NCBI RefSeq assembly: GCF_048060115.1
Contig: NZ_JBHMIM010000019.1
Location: 1-64,000 of the forward strand
Direction: 5' to 3'
DNA from: Micromonospora_E sp048060115
Lineage (GTDB): Bacteria > Actinomycetota > Actinomycetes > Mycobacteriales > Micromonosporaceae
DNA length: 64,000 nt
Numbering within the stretch: position 1 is the first letter of the stretch; every line of letters starts with the position of its first letter. This document shows positions 27,528-35,991 of the stretch, in pieces. Position numbers and translations under genes: made by a program. The notes under the pieces were generated by a model, which saw only the letters and a program-made list of their open reading frames with translations, made no database searches and was not told where the DNA came from.

Positions 27528-28023
27528 TCCTCAGGGACAGCCGGAGCAGGACCTCCCCGTACTCAGGACCATGACGCGATCGGACGCCTTGTCAGGCGGA
27601 TACACCCTGTTCACCCGGCGGAGCCGGGGCCTTCTGACAGTCCCGCGCGAGGACGCTCACGGCGATCTGTCCGTCACGCGGATCACGTCGGCCAGCGTTA
27701 GTTCGACGACCAGGTCCCAGCAGCGGCTGCTGGCTCGCCAAGGGTGACCAGCACGCCTTGCCACCCGGCAGCGGTTGTCCGCCCGATGGGCATCCTGGGC
27801 GCGATCGGTGGGTCATGCCGTTCAATGCGTGTTCGGTGACGGTGGACAGACCGGTCCGTCTCGTTCGGCACTGGTGGAGCGCGACTATCTGAAGCTGCGA
27901 AGCTCTCCGGCTCTGCCGCACAGTGGGGTGATTCGGGTGGGTGGCGGTAGCCTCGGTCGGGGGCTCGACAACGGCGGGCCGTGAGGAACGGGTCCACTCC
28001 GCTCCTTCCGGGCGGAGTTGGTC
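27528..28023. other. Intergenic region between mcrC and the HEAT-repeat gene
   Basis: Nearly 500 nt without a supported gene. Short frames on both strands lack ribosome sites and family signals. No clear terminator hairpin with T-tract was found after mcrC. Confidence 0.4.
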
Positions 28024-30048
28024 GTGGGAAAGTTCCGGATGGGCGCGGACGTGGCCGGTGGCCGCCGTGGTGGGGTGGTCGGGCTGGAGGGCCTCGATGC
28101 TGTGGCGTGGGCTTCGTTGCGTCACGCGTACGGGTCGGCGGGTAACGTGCCGCAGTTGGTGGGCGCGGCGGCGGATCCCGGCGGAGGCCAGGCGGCGGTC
28201 CATGAGCTGAGCTTGCGGATCTACCACCAGGGCGGGTGTGTGTACTCGGCCGCGTCGGCGGCGCTTCCGTTCCTGGTCGCGCTCGCTGCTGATCGCGAGG
28301 TCGTCGCCCGGGTCGCGGTGGTTGAGCTGGTCGGTTCTCTGGCGCGGGCAGCGCGTAAGGCGAAACCGCACGTCGTCGACCCGGCGTGGCCCGCCGCGTG
28401 GGCGCAGGCCGTTGGCCGGCTGGTCACGCTGCTCGACGACGACGACCCGGCGGTGCGTAGGCGTGTCGGCTACCCGTTGGCGCAGACGGTCGCCGGCGCT
28501 GACGCGGTCTGGTCCGCGGTCCGCCGACGGTGGGACGTCGAGGACGACGATGCGGTCCGGCTCGGTCTGGTCGCCACCGTGGGTCAACTGCTGCGCGGTC
28601 GCGCCGGCTGGGAGCAGGCCGAGGCGCGGCGGTGGTTGGCCGAACTCCGCGTCGGGTCTGATCGCGCGCAGCGGTTGGCGGCCGTAGTGGCGCTGCGCCG
28701 CGCCGGTACGCGGGGTGTTGACGCTTCGCTCGCCGAGCAGGCCCTCACCGCGCTGCGGGAGGCGGACCTTCACCCGTGGGGACAGGCGTGGTGCGGCACC
28801 GACCGCCCTGACGCGATGATCAGTTGGGTCGACGGGCAGTGGGGTCATGACCCGGACGGTCGGACGCTGCTGGCCGCTGGGCTGCTCGAACACCCGGACG
28901 CCGCCTTCCGGTCCGGTGCGCTGTGTGCCGCGGCGGAGGTGACCAGTCGCTGGCGCTCGCCCACCCCGGTGCTGCTGCCGCTGGTCGCCGAACGGTTGAC
29001 CGACCCGGAGGCCGAGAACCGGGCCTTCGCCGCGTGTCTGCTGGCCGCGTGCGGATCTCAGGCGGCGGCCTGGGCGGACCAGCTGGCGCGGGCCTGCGCG
29101 GACGTCTACCTGCCAGCCGCTGACCTTGCCGTGTTCGCCTTGACCCGGCTGGGCGATCCCCGATGCGTGGCGCCGCTGCTGGACCGGTTGACGCGCCCCC
29201 GGCTCGGGTTCGCGCTCAACAGCCATCACGGCGGCGGCTGGTGGACCCGGCCACCGGGCATCCTGGACGTGTTGAGCGGGGTGCCCCAGTACGCGACACA
29301 GCTACTGCCCGCAGTGCGGGCGCGTCTGCGGACGGCCACCACGTTCGACGAACGACGCACCTTCACCCGAGTCCTGGCCGCGTGGGGCAGCGCCTCCGCC
29401 ACAGCTTACGAAGATCTGCTCGACCTGCTGGACAGCGACGCCGCCGTCTGGGCGCTGCACGCGTTGGCGGCCGCCGGTCTCCCCGACAGGGCGGCGATTC
29501 CCCTGGCCCGGATCCGCCCCCTGGCCGCCGACGGGCGACTGCCCGCCTCGGCCAGGCACACGGCGGTCCGGGCGTACTGGCGGTTGACCGGAGACGCCCA
29601 GCCCGCGCTGGACCTGCTCGTGCCGCAACTTGACGACCGGTATCACGAAGCGCAGGCCCTGGACTTTCTTGCCGAACTGGGAACGGACGCCCACCGGTAC
29701 GCCGATCGTGTCCGCGCCCTGTTGCACAGTGCCGACCATCCGTGGATCACGGCCTCGGCGGCGACGGCGCTGTGGCGGGTCACCGGCGACCCTTCCGACT
29801 CGGTAGGCCCACTCATCGCCGTGGTTCGTAAGCTGACCGAACACGGCCGGGTCTGGCCGCCCACGATCCGCGCCATCGGCACACTCGGCGAGATCGGTCC
29901 ACCAGCCGCCGATGCCCTGCCCGTACTACGCCTGGCCGTGGCCGGTGACCGACGTCCGGTGGATCCCGGCCAGTGGGACAGCATCACCCGAGACGACGAA
30001 CTCCAGCACGTCACCGCTGTCGCACTACACCAAATCACAGACAGGTGA
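28024..30048 (+). CDS. HEAT-type repeat protein
   Basis: About 674 residues, soluble. The protein is built of repeated helical pairs with patterns such as LVTLLDDDDPAVRRRVGYPL and DLLDSDAAVWALHALAAAGL, the usual signature of HEAT/PBS-lyase-type scaffolds. It opens with a conserved actinobacterial segment AVAWASLRHAYGSAGNVPQL. No catalytic motif is visible, so a binding or scaffold role is likely. GGGCGGAG precedes GTG 28024 by 6 nt; ATG 28039 is an alternative start. The position after McrBC may be chance because a 490-nt gap separates them. Confidence 0.75.
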   Translation: MGKFRMGADVAGGRRGGVVGLEGLDAVAWASLRHAYGSAGNVPQLVGAAADPGGGQAAVHELSLRIYHQGGCVYSAASAALPFLVALAADREVVARVAVVELVGSLARAARKAKPHVVDPAWPAAWAQAVGRLVTLLDDDDPAVRRRVGYPLAQTVAGADAVWSAVRRRWDVEDDDAVRLGLVATVGQLLRGRAGWEQAEARRWLAELRVGSDRAQRLAAVVALRRAGTRGVDASLAEQALTALREADLHPWGQAWCGTDRPDAMISWVDGQWGHDPDGRTLLAAGLLEHPDAAFRSGALCAAAEVTSRWRSPTPVLLPLVAERLTDPEAENRAFAACLLAACGSQAAAWADQLARACADVYLPAADLAVFALTRLGDPRCVAPLLDRLTRPRLGFALNSHHGGGWWTRPPGILDVLSGVPQYATQLLPAVRARLRTATTFDERRTFTRVLAAWGSASATAYEDLLDLLDSDAAVWALHALAAAGLPDRAAIPLARIRPLAADGRLPASARHTAVRAYWRLTGDAQPALDLLVPQLDDRYHEAQALDFLAELGTDAHRYADRVRALLHSADHPWITASAATALWRVTGDPSDSVGPLIAVVRKLTEHGRVWPPTIRAIGTLGEIGPPAADALPVLRLAVAGDRRPVDPGQWDSITRDDELQHVTAVALHQITDR

Positions 30049-30189
30049 CCTAGTCAGCGCCGACGGTGGCCGCGCGGAAGATACCCGCACGGTCGACATG
30101 GCTGTTGGTCACGGACGGGTGCCGCACCTGCCTTGGGGCGGCACCCATCCGTTACGCCAGTGGCATGGTCAGGCGACATTGACCAATGA

Positions 30190-30545
30190 CTGATGGAGGT
30201 CGATCTCGCGAGGACGGAAAGGGCTCTCAAATGGACTAGCAGGGTCGGAGCCCAGCGTGTTGAGACACTCGGTGACGATGAGGTCCTGCCCGTTCACCCA
30301 GCGGGGAAGGGTCGGGCGCCAGCTTTCCAGGTCGTACGTGTTCCCCGTCGCCCAGATCCCGTCTTCCTTCGGCAGGGTGGCCGGGTGCCGTCAATCGGCT
30401 CGCCGTCGATCGCTACTCGGGTCGGGTAACGATGAGCGAGTAGGGCAGAGGAGCAAGGCCACCGTCCGTACGGATCCCGACCGGGGTTGTACGGAGAGTG
30501 TACGAGCATGAGCTGAACGCTGTTCCGGACCTGGCTGACCTGCTT
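30190..30545 (-). pseudogene. Decayed hypothetical gene with frame shifts
   Basis: Three minus-strand frames each hold a coding-looking piece. About 30545-30440 reads LVHSPYNPGRDPYGRWP or PLPYSLIVTRPE, about 30430-30380 RVAIDGEPIDGTRP, and about 30372-30190 WATGNTYDLESWRPTLPRWV followed by NGQDLIVTECLNTLGSDP. Read in order they could be one protein disrupted by small insertions or deletions. No family is recognised. Sequencing error or chance is possible. Confidence 0.35.
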
Positions 30546-30653
30546 GTCTGAGAACCGCCGGAGCGACGCGCTACACGAGTGGAAGGACGCGCCGGCTGTC
30601 CGTACAACGACGTATGCGCGATACGAAGCGCATCGCCGGAAGGAGCTCAGGAG

Positions 30654-30871
30654 ATGCCTCTCACCACGCCCCCAGCCCGACGCCGCAGAGTGGCCAAGCT
30701 GGTGCTTGCCGTCGGCGTCGCCGTCGCGGCAATCCTCGCCATGGCCTCCCCCGCCGCAGCCTGGACCAGCTACATCGGATCGAACTCCGGCGGCGCGAAC
30801 GTCCGGACCTGCGCCAGCACGACCTGCCCGCGGATCGCCCCCAACGCCTACCTCTACAACGGCCAGGGAGT
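30654..30871 (+). pseudogene. Secreted SH3-type protein, truncated
   Basis: ATG 30654 follows GGAAGGAGCTCAGGAG. A classic Sec signal peptide (RRRRVAKLVLAVGVAVAAIL to ASPAAA) is followed by NSGGANVRTCASTTCPRI, the start of a bacterial SH3-like domain as in small secreted actinobacterial proteins. After GQGVD the frame runs into IS5-type transposase DNA at about 30871, so the domain is cut after some 45 residues. Probably non-functional. Confidence 0.65.
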
Positions 30872-31165
30872 AGACATACATCCGGCTCGCCGCCGGGTTC
30901 GCCGTCGGCGTCGCCACCGCCTGGCGGTACGTGCAGGAAGCAATCGCGCTGCTCGCTGCAGTCGCCGAGGACCTGGCCACTGCGATGCGACGCATCCGAC
31001 ACCTCCCCTCGACGGCACGCTGATCCCGATCGACCTTGTGGCGGACCAGAAGCCGTACTACTCCGGTAAGCACCGGTGCCACGGCGTGAACGTGCAGGTC
31101 ATCGCCGACGCCGCCGGCCGCGTTGCCTCAGTTGAGCACCCCGAGGGTTTGCCGTCGCTGGGCAG
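30868..31165 (+). pseudogene. IS5-family transposase internal fragment
   Basis: One frame gives IRLAAGFAVGVATAWRYVQE, the HTH part of actinobacterial IS5-type transposases. A frameshift later gives DGTLIPIDLVADQKPYYSGK with the first catalytic Asp and GVNVQVIADAAGRVASV. Both ends are missing. It is fused at its left to the truncated SH3-type gene. Confidence 0.8.
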
Positions 31166-31381
31166 GCCCTCTGCGAGTGGATCAGCCAGTCCAACACGCC
31201 GGTCGAGGAGATCGCGCAGTTCATCGGCTGGTCAGTCGAGAAAGTGCACGAACACCAGCGGACACCGCGATCCCGGCGGGTCGCCGCCGGTAGCGGGCGG
31301 ACGCGGCCCGGCGGGCTTGGGAGGGGCGGTGCCTTGTCGCCGCCTGCCGGGGGCGGCAAGGCACCGCCACTGTGCAGTCTG
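31166..31381 (+). other. Orphan coding fragment between two truncated genes
   Basis: A plus-strand frame at about 31163-31270 reads QALCEWISQSNTPVEEIAQF then IGWSVEKVHEHQRTP. This looks like the end of a real helical protein but has no start. The rest of the interval is GC-rich, with the inverted repeat CCTTGTCGCCGCCTGCCGGG / GGGCGGCAAGG near 31328-31362. No complete gene is present. Confidence 0.35.
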
Positions 31382-32008
31382 TCACTGGGCGTCGTCGCTG
31401 GTCGTTTTGTCGGGGATGTCGAGGGTGGGCTTCTTTTCTGGGATGATGCCGGGCCGGTGGTGGTGGCCGGGTCCGAGGTGGTCGGCGATCAGGTTCCGGG
31501 CGATGGTGACCAGCCAGGTGCCGAGGTCGTGGCTGTGCCGGGTGAAGCCGCCGATTCGCCTCAGCGCTCTGAGGAAGGTGTCCGAGGTGATGTCCTCGGC
31601 GAGCGGCCGGTTGCCGACCCGGAAGTAGACGTACCGGAAGACGGTGTCGACGTAGCGGTCGTAGATCAGCCCGAACGCCTCGCTCTCGCCTGCCTGGGCT
31701 CGTTGCACGAGTTCCCACACCTCGACCGTGTCGGTGTCGCGACCGGCCGACGTCGATTCGTGGTGGGGGGTCGGGTCCGATCGGTGGGGTTCGACGGTTG
31801 TGCGAGGGGTGCCGGCGGCGGTGCGGATGGCCGCGATGACGTCGTCGGTGGTGTGGTCGCGTGGGTCGGAGCCGGCGAGTGCGGCGCCGAGCGAGCCGGC
31901 GCGGAGCAGGCCGTTGAACAACTGGCCTTCCGGGTTGGCTGGTCCGTGCTCTCGGGAGGCGTCGGTGGGTGCGGTGGCGGGGTGGGTCGGTCGGGGTGCG
32001 TTCACCAT
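31382..32008 (-). CDS. Sigma-70 family factor with region 4 missing
   Basis: A 208-residue product starts at ATG 32008 behind AAGGAGG. Region 2 is clear: EAFGLIYDRYVDTVFRYVYF then NRPLAEDITSDTFLRALRRI. It should be followed by region 4 for -35 recognition, but the chain stops at DIPDKTTSDDAQ. It is therefore probably cut by the rearrangement just downstream, where IS5 and other fragments lie. The N-terminal 95 residues are a polar extension. Its start overlaps the preceding sigma-like gene by 7 nt. Confidence 0.75.
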   Translation of the reverse strand: MVNAPRPTHPATAPTDASREHGPANPEGQLFNGLLRAGSLGAALAGSDPRDHTTDDVIAAIRTAAGTPRTTVEPHRSDPTPHHESTSAGRDTDTVEVWELVQRAQAGESEAFGLIYDRYVDTVFRYVYFRVGNRPLAEDITSDTFLRALRRIGGFTRHSHDLGTWLVTIARNLIADHLGPGHHHRPGIIPEKKPTLDIPDKTTSDDAQ

Positions 32009-32673
32009 GAGATCCCCTCCTTGCGAAGTTGTCGCCGGGCGCGGCGGATCTGGCCTTCGACGGCTCGGACCGTGGTGTCGAAGTGTTCCGCGAGCTGCTG
32101 GTGGGTGAGGCCGTAGGCGTGGCCGAACAGCAGTCTGCGTTGCAGATCCGACAGCACCGTGGTGTGTCTGATCTTGTCGAGGATCACCATGGCCATGGCG
32201 GATCGTGCGGGGTCCTGCTCGGAACGCAGGGCGGCGGGGCCGGTGTCGTCGGGTGGAAGCGCGGTCTCGTTGGTGTTCCTGCTGGTGCGCCATCGGCGGA
32301 AGGTGTTGGCGAACTCGCTTCGGCACATGCCGGTGAAGTAGTCGTGCAGGGTGTGGTCGCGGTTGGGGTCCCAGCCGGTGCCGTCGTGGCACCGGCGGGT
32401 GAACGTCGCCAGCGCGTTCGTGACCGACTCCTGGATGATGCTGTCGTGGTCGGCGTGTGCCCATCCGTCGGGTGGGTGGAGTCGCCAGCCGCGTCGGGCG
32501 CAGCGGCCGAAGATCTGTTTGGTGCGCAGGTCGTGGCGCATCTGCGTGACGGCGGCCGCGACGAGCGCGTCGATCATGCGGTCCCAGCGGTGTCCGGTGA
32601 ACCTGTCCGCCTCGATCAATCGCCACAGGTCGCGGTCGGCGGCCAGGTGTGCCTCGTGGTCGTCGTCGGCCAT
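32002..32673 (-). CDS. Sigma-70-like protein with region-4-type HTH
   Basis: This is a 223-residue protein. The C-terminal LSDLQRRLLFGHAYGLTHQQ, followed by LAEHFDTTVRAVEGQIRRARR, is a sigma region 4 HTH. The N-terminal part has HADHDSIIQESVTNALATF, like a region 2 helix. ATG 32673 is chosen because AAGGAGG lies 6 nt upstream. The upstream partner of the truncated sigma factor, it is translationally coupled to it. It may be a sigma factor of a non-canonical actinobacterial group. Confidence 0.7.
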   Translation of the reverse strand: MADDDHEAHLAADRDLWRLIEADRFTGHRWDRMIDALVAAAVTQMRHDLRTKQIFGRCARRGWRLHPPDGWAHADHDSIIQESVTNALATFTRRCHDGTGWDPNRDHTLHDYFTGMCRSEFANTFRRWRTSRNTNETALPPDDTGPAALRSEQDPARSAMAMVILDKIRHTTVLSDLQRRLLFGHAYGLTHQQLAEHFDTTVRAVEGQIRRARRQLRKEGISW

Positions 32674-33394
32674 CCCCACCTCCTTGGTCTGTCCCCGTCG
32701 CCGCATGTTCTGTCGTGGGTGTGGTGCGTCCCCACGCGGGTTGGCCGGCGCGGGTTTTCGGCTATCGGTACGGGCCGGGACGGGTGTCTCTCGTGCTCGG
32801 TGGGCCGGGTGGCGTGGGCGTGCGGCGTCGTAGGGGTGGTGGACGGGACGGGGCCTGGATTGGGTGGGCTGTGGAGGCGTTGCGGCGTGTCCGGTGGCGT
32901 CGGTCGGTGCGGGCGGGAAACGAACACGAGGTTCACGTTCTGTCGGTTGTGTGTTTGTTCGGGGGCCGTTGGCGTGCGTCTCTGCGTGGGCTTTCTCGGA
33001 GCGGGGTCGCCCCGGCGGTGGCGCACCCGAATGTGAGGAATTGTTTGATTCACTCCCGCACGTCTATGCGCATCTATTAGGATGGCGTGCGGCGGCATGG
33101 CGTGGCGGTCGTGGATGCCGACTTGACCGTCCTCGTCGGGGGCGTGGGAACCAGATCCCTGGTCGACGCGTCTCATCTCTGTCGCCGTAATGGGTTGGTG
33201 AACATTTTTCGCATGCCAGATGGTCATGCGGGCTGACGTGTGTCAAAGCCTGTACCCGCACGGGTGGCGGGTGTGCGCCCGAGTCTCGACGAGGTCACGA
33301 AGTCCGCCGAGTGCAGTCAGCCAATTGCAGAGTTTGCGTTCCGCGTGGGAGACTCGTCCGGACCAACAGACCTGGCTGGACAGGAGAGCGGCAG
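32674..33394. other. Long intergenic region upstream of the sigma pair
   Basis: No supported gene. An AT-richer patch at 33037-33085 (GGAATTGTTTGATT and CATCTATTAGG) stands out in GC-rich DNA and could carry promoters. Frames on both strands lack ribosome sites and family signals. Confidence 0.4.
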
Positions 33395-33850
33395 ATGGCA
33401 GGTAGGCAGCGGCGCGGACGGCGCGGCAGCGGCGGTCCGGGGCGTTCGGCGTCTGATCGGATCGCCCGGGGCTCGTCGACGACAAGGGATTGCCGGTGGG
33501 CGGCGACGGGGCACGGCCACTGCTGCGCTGGTGTCGCCGCCGCAGCTACCCACTGGCGCGTCATGTCCTGCATGGCGCCAGCGGTGGTGAGCGGCTACCT
33601 GTGCGGGTTGGTCGGTGACGACGTCGTCGCGGCCGGTGGTCTGCCCGCGGTGGCGCTGGTGATCGTGGTGATGTTCGCCGCGATGGGGGTGCCCGTGGTT
33701 GCGCGGCACGTGCGCGCGCTGGTCGGGCGCCTCCTACTCGCCGGTGTCGGCTGGTCGAGGGAGTTTCGGGCGTGGCCGCCGACGGGCACGGACACCCGAC
33801 CCATGTTGATCCTGGTGCTGAGGCGCGGGAACGACCGGGAGCCGGGCTGA
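33395..33850 (+). CDS. Hypothetical small membrane protein (tentative)
   Basis: A 151-codon frame starts at ATG 33395 after GGAGAGCGGCAG. The first 70 residues are basic and low in order. Residues 77-125 hold two hydrophobic stretches (VVSGYLCGLVGDDVVAAGGL and AVALVIVVMFAAMGVPVV). No homologue is recognised. It ends 50 nt from the convergent regulator gene. It may be a chance frame in GC-rich DNA. Confidence 0.35.
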   Translation: MAGRQRRGRRGSGGPGRSASDRIARGSSTTRDCRWAATGHGHCCAGVAAAATHWRVMSCMAPAVVSGYLCGLVGDDVVAAGGLPAVALVIVVMFAAMGVPVVARHVRALVGRLLLAGVGWSREFRAWPPTGTDTRPMLILVLRRGNDREPG

Positions 33851-33901
33851 TACGTCGCGACGGTGTCGGGACCCGCCCGCCCTGCGGGGTGATCGGAATC
33901 G

Positions 33902-34768
33902 TCACTCGTAGCGCGAGGCCTGCTGGGCGAGAATGCTGCGGGCCGTGTCACCGTTGACGGCTGAGTTCCACAGGTTCTCGAACAGCTCTTCGTAGGAAAC
34001 TATTTCCTGTTCGTTCTCGACGAGCGCGACGTCACTCGGAAGGTTCTCGAGATATACGACCGGGCTGTCCTGTTCCGAGGTGAATTCGAGAAGTGAGAAC
34101 GACCAAGTAGGGCGTTCTGAGACGTCGGGGTGGAACGGGATGATGGCGATCTCCACGGCGGGGTGGTCGAACATCTCGGAAAGGTGGGCGAGCTGGTCGC
34201 GCATGACCTCTCTCCCCCCGACGTTGCGTTGGAGAGCGAGTTCGTCGATGATGACCCGCAGTTCCACCTCGCCCGCGCGGTCGAAGACACGTTGTTGCCG
34301 GTGCATCCGTAACGCTACTCGAGCTTGGATTTCTTTGTCGTCATGCGGCAGTATCTTCACCAGCCTGATGAGGGCCTCAGCGTACGCCCTGCACTGCAGG
34401 AGTCCGGGGATCACGACCGGATGGAAGTGTTTGATGACGGCGGCCTCGTCCTCGTAACCCATGAAGTCGATGTAGGCGGAGGACACGTACTCGCGGTAGC
34501 TCGCGGCCCAACTGCGCCGACGGGCGGACCGGGCGAGGTCGAGAAGTCGTGTGACCTCGCCGGGATCGTCCACCCCGTAGAAGCGGAGCAGCATGTGGAG
34601 ATCGGCGAGGGCGACGGTGACGGTTCCGGCCTCGATCCGGGTCACCTTGGAAAGAGACCACTCCACACCTTTGCGGACATCATCGGTCGTGTAGTGATTT
34701 TCTTCCCGGAGATGGCGTAGCGCGGTCCGCAGACGTCGGCGGCTGAGGGTCGGCCCAGGCGTCGTCAT
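33902..34768 (-). CDS. XRE-family regulator with DUF5753 domain
   Basis: This is a 288-residue protein. An N-terminal XRE HTH spans residues 10-60 (LRHLREENHYTTDDVRKGVE, then SLSKVTRIEAGTVTV). The rest is DUF5753: YEDEAAVIKHFHPVVIPGLL, QCRAYAEALI, RQQRVF and LRVIIDELALQRNVGG are typical. Such regulators pair with DUF397 proteins in actinobacteria and several affect development or antibiotics (known). The DUF397 gene diverges 295 nt away. The gene faces away from the lanthipeptide cluster but borders it. Confidence 0.9.
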   Translation of the reverse strand: MTTPGPTLSRRRLRTALRHLREENHYTTDDVRKGVEWSLSKVTRIEAGTVTVALADLHMLLRFYGVDDPGEVTRLLDLARSARRRSWAASYREYVSSAYIDFMGYEDEAAVIKHFHPVVIPGLLQCRAYAEALIRLVKILPHDDKEIQARVALRMHRQQRVFDRAGEVELRVIIDELALQRNVGGREVMRDQLAHLSEMFDHPAVEIAIIPFHPDVSERPTWSFSLLEFTSEQDSPVVYLENLPSDVALVENEQEIVSYEELFENLWNSAVNGDTARSILAQQASRYE

Positions 34769-34840
34769 GGCGTCCGCGTCCTCTCGTCGTGTACCGACAA
34801 CACTAAGGGATGCGTAAATATCTGACTATGACCATCTTCA

Positions 34841-34874
34841 CTTTGCAGACGGCACTGGGCCCTTTGCACTGGGC
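34841..34874. promoter_or_regulatory. Direct repeat in the XRE/DUF397 divergent promoter region
   Basis: CTTTGCA occurs at 34841-34847 and 34862-34868, and GCACTGGGC at 34852-34860 and 34866-34874. The repeats lie about 70-100 nt upstream of the regulator start, next to an AT-richer stretch (GTAAATATCTGACTATG, 34813-34829) suited to a promoter. They are candidate operators for the XRE-DUF5753 protein, which is an inference. Confidence 0.45.
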
Positions 34875-35063
34875 TGATGCGGGATGGCGTGGTCATCCGC
34901 GCGTTGTCGAGATCAACTGAAAATCCTTGGTTTGGTGCCATCTTGGTACACTCGGTGTCCCTGGCGATCTCGTCTCGATCGGATCGTGCAGGAAGTCGCC
35001 GCGTCGCCGCAGATGGGATCACGCCGAGGGCTGGCATGCGTCGCACTTCGAAAGGTATTCGCC

Positions 35064-35339
35064 GTGACATCATCACACCCCCTTCACTTCTCATGGTCCA
35101 CACCGGAAGACCCGGTGACTGTTCCCCCGCGCAGCGGGACCGAGATGGAAATTCCACCGATCTGGCGACGGAAGAGTTCGAGTTGTCTCGACGACCACTG
35201 CGTCGAAGTCGCGTTTCACGGCGATCGGGTGGACGTCACCAGCTCGGGTGTCCCCGCACCGCGCCTCACGTTCACCCCCACGTCATGGCACCGGTTCGTG
35301 TCCGGTGTACGGACCGGAGGGCTGCGCCCCGGCGACTGA
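35064..35339 (+). CDS. DUF397-domain protein
   Basis: This is a 91-residue protein. The DUF397 pattern is visible: WRRKSSSCLDDHCVEVAFHG, then PRLTFTPTSWHRFVSGVRTG. The usual VRDS-like part is altered to VDVTSSG. GTG 35064 is preferred because GAAAGG lies upstream; ATG 35145 is an alternative. DUF397 proteins work with neighbouring XRE-DUF5753 regulators (for example BldB-like or Scr-type pairs), and here that regulator is divergent. Confidence 0.75.
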   Translation: MTSSHPLHFSWSTPEDPVTVPPRSGTEMEIPPIWRRKSSSCLDDHCVEVAFHGDRVDVTSSGVPAPRLTFTPTSWHRFVSGVRTGGLRPGD

Positions 35340-35991
35340 GCCACCAGAGGCGGGTGACGGCGCTGTCGACCCGTTCCCGCACGCCACCCGGGTTGACGGT
35401 CGGACGAATACCGGCGGCGGTGCCGCTACCATGATCAGTAACCATAGGCGATTACCTGTGGTGACCGTCCAGGCGTGTCGCAGCGAAGTCGTTCAGCGAT
35501 GACTCCCTTCCCCCTCAGGCGTGACATCCCGCCAGCCACCTTCCGTTCACTGAACGCGATGGTAGGTGGTTTTGTAGCATAAATACACAGCTGGACGCCG
35601 CGTCGCGACTGACCGATAGGGCCATGCCGTCCTGAACAGCAGCCGCCCCGGCACCCGGCGACACCACACACCCGCCGACCGGCAGGCCGCTTCCACACCC
35701 GGTCAACCCTGATCGACGAATCAACAACCGACTACTCTCCGTTGCCTCCGACCGGTGATCGCGTTACCCGTAGCGGGCTCGCGCACCGTATCGGTGCGCC
35801 GCGACTCAGCCCGGCCGCACCCGTCCACCCTCCACTGACGGTGGCCGACCACTTCCCACAGGCGGCAGGCCAGCAGAATCACGCCGGGCTCCAGAACCGG
35901 AAGGACACCGGTCCGCCGGGCGTGCCGCCCATCGGCGACGTACTCCGATGGAGGTCGGCCAGGCGGCCGCTGGAACCGCCGCAGGGAGCTG
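35340..35991. other. Intergenic region downstream of the lanthipeptide operon
   Basis: No supported gene. The operon ends at 35992 and the DUF397 gene at 35339, so both are transcribed toward this 650-nt stretch. An AT-richer segment GTTTTGTAGCATAAATACAC at 35570-35589 is notable but serves no visible gene. No second FxLD-type precursor was found here. Confidence 0.4.

Noticed and set aside
30193..30429. Plus-strand frame of 78 codons
   Set aside because: It is antisense to a better-looking decayed minus-strand gene and has no ribosome site.
35340..35991. Second lanthipeptide precursor downstream of the operon
   Set aside because: Short frames here lack the F-x-L-D leader motif and a Cys/Ser/Thr-rich core.
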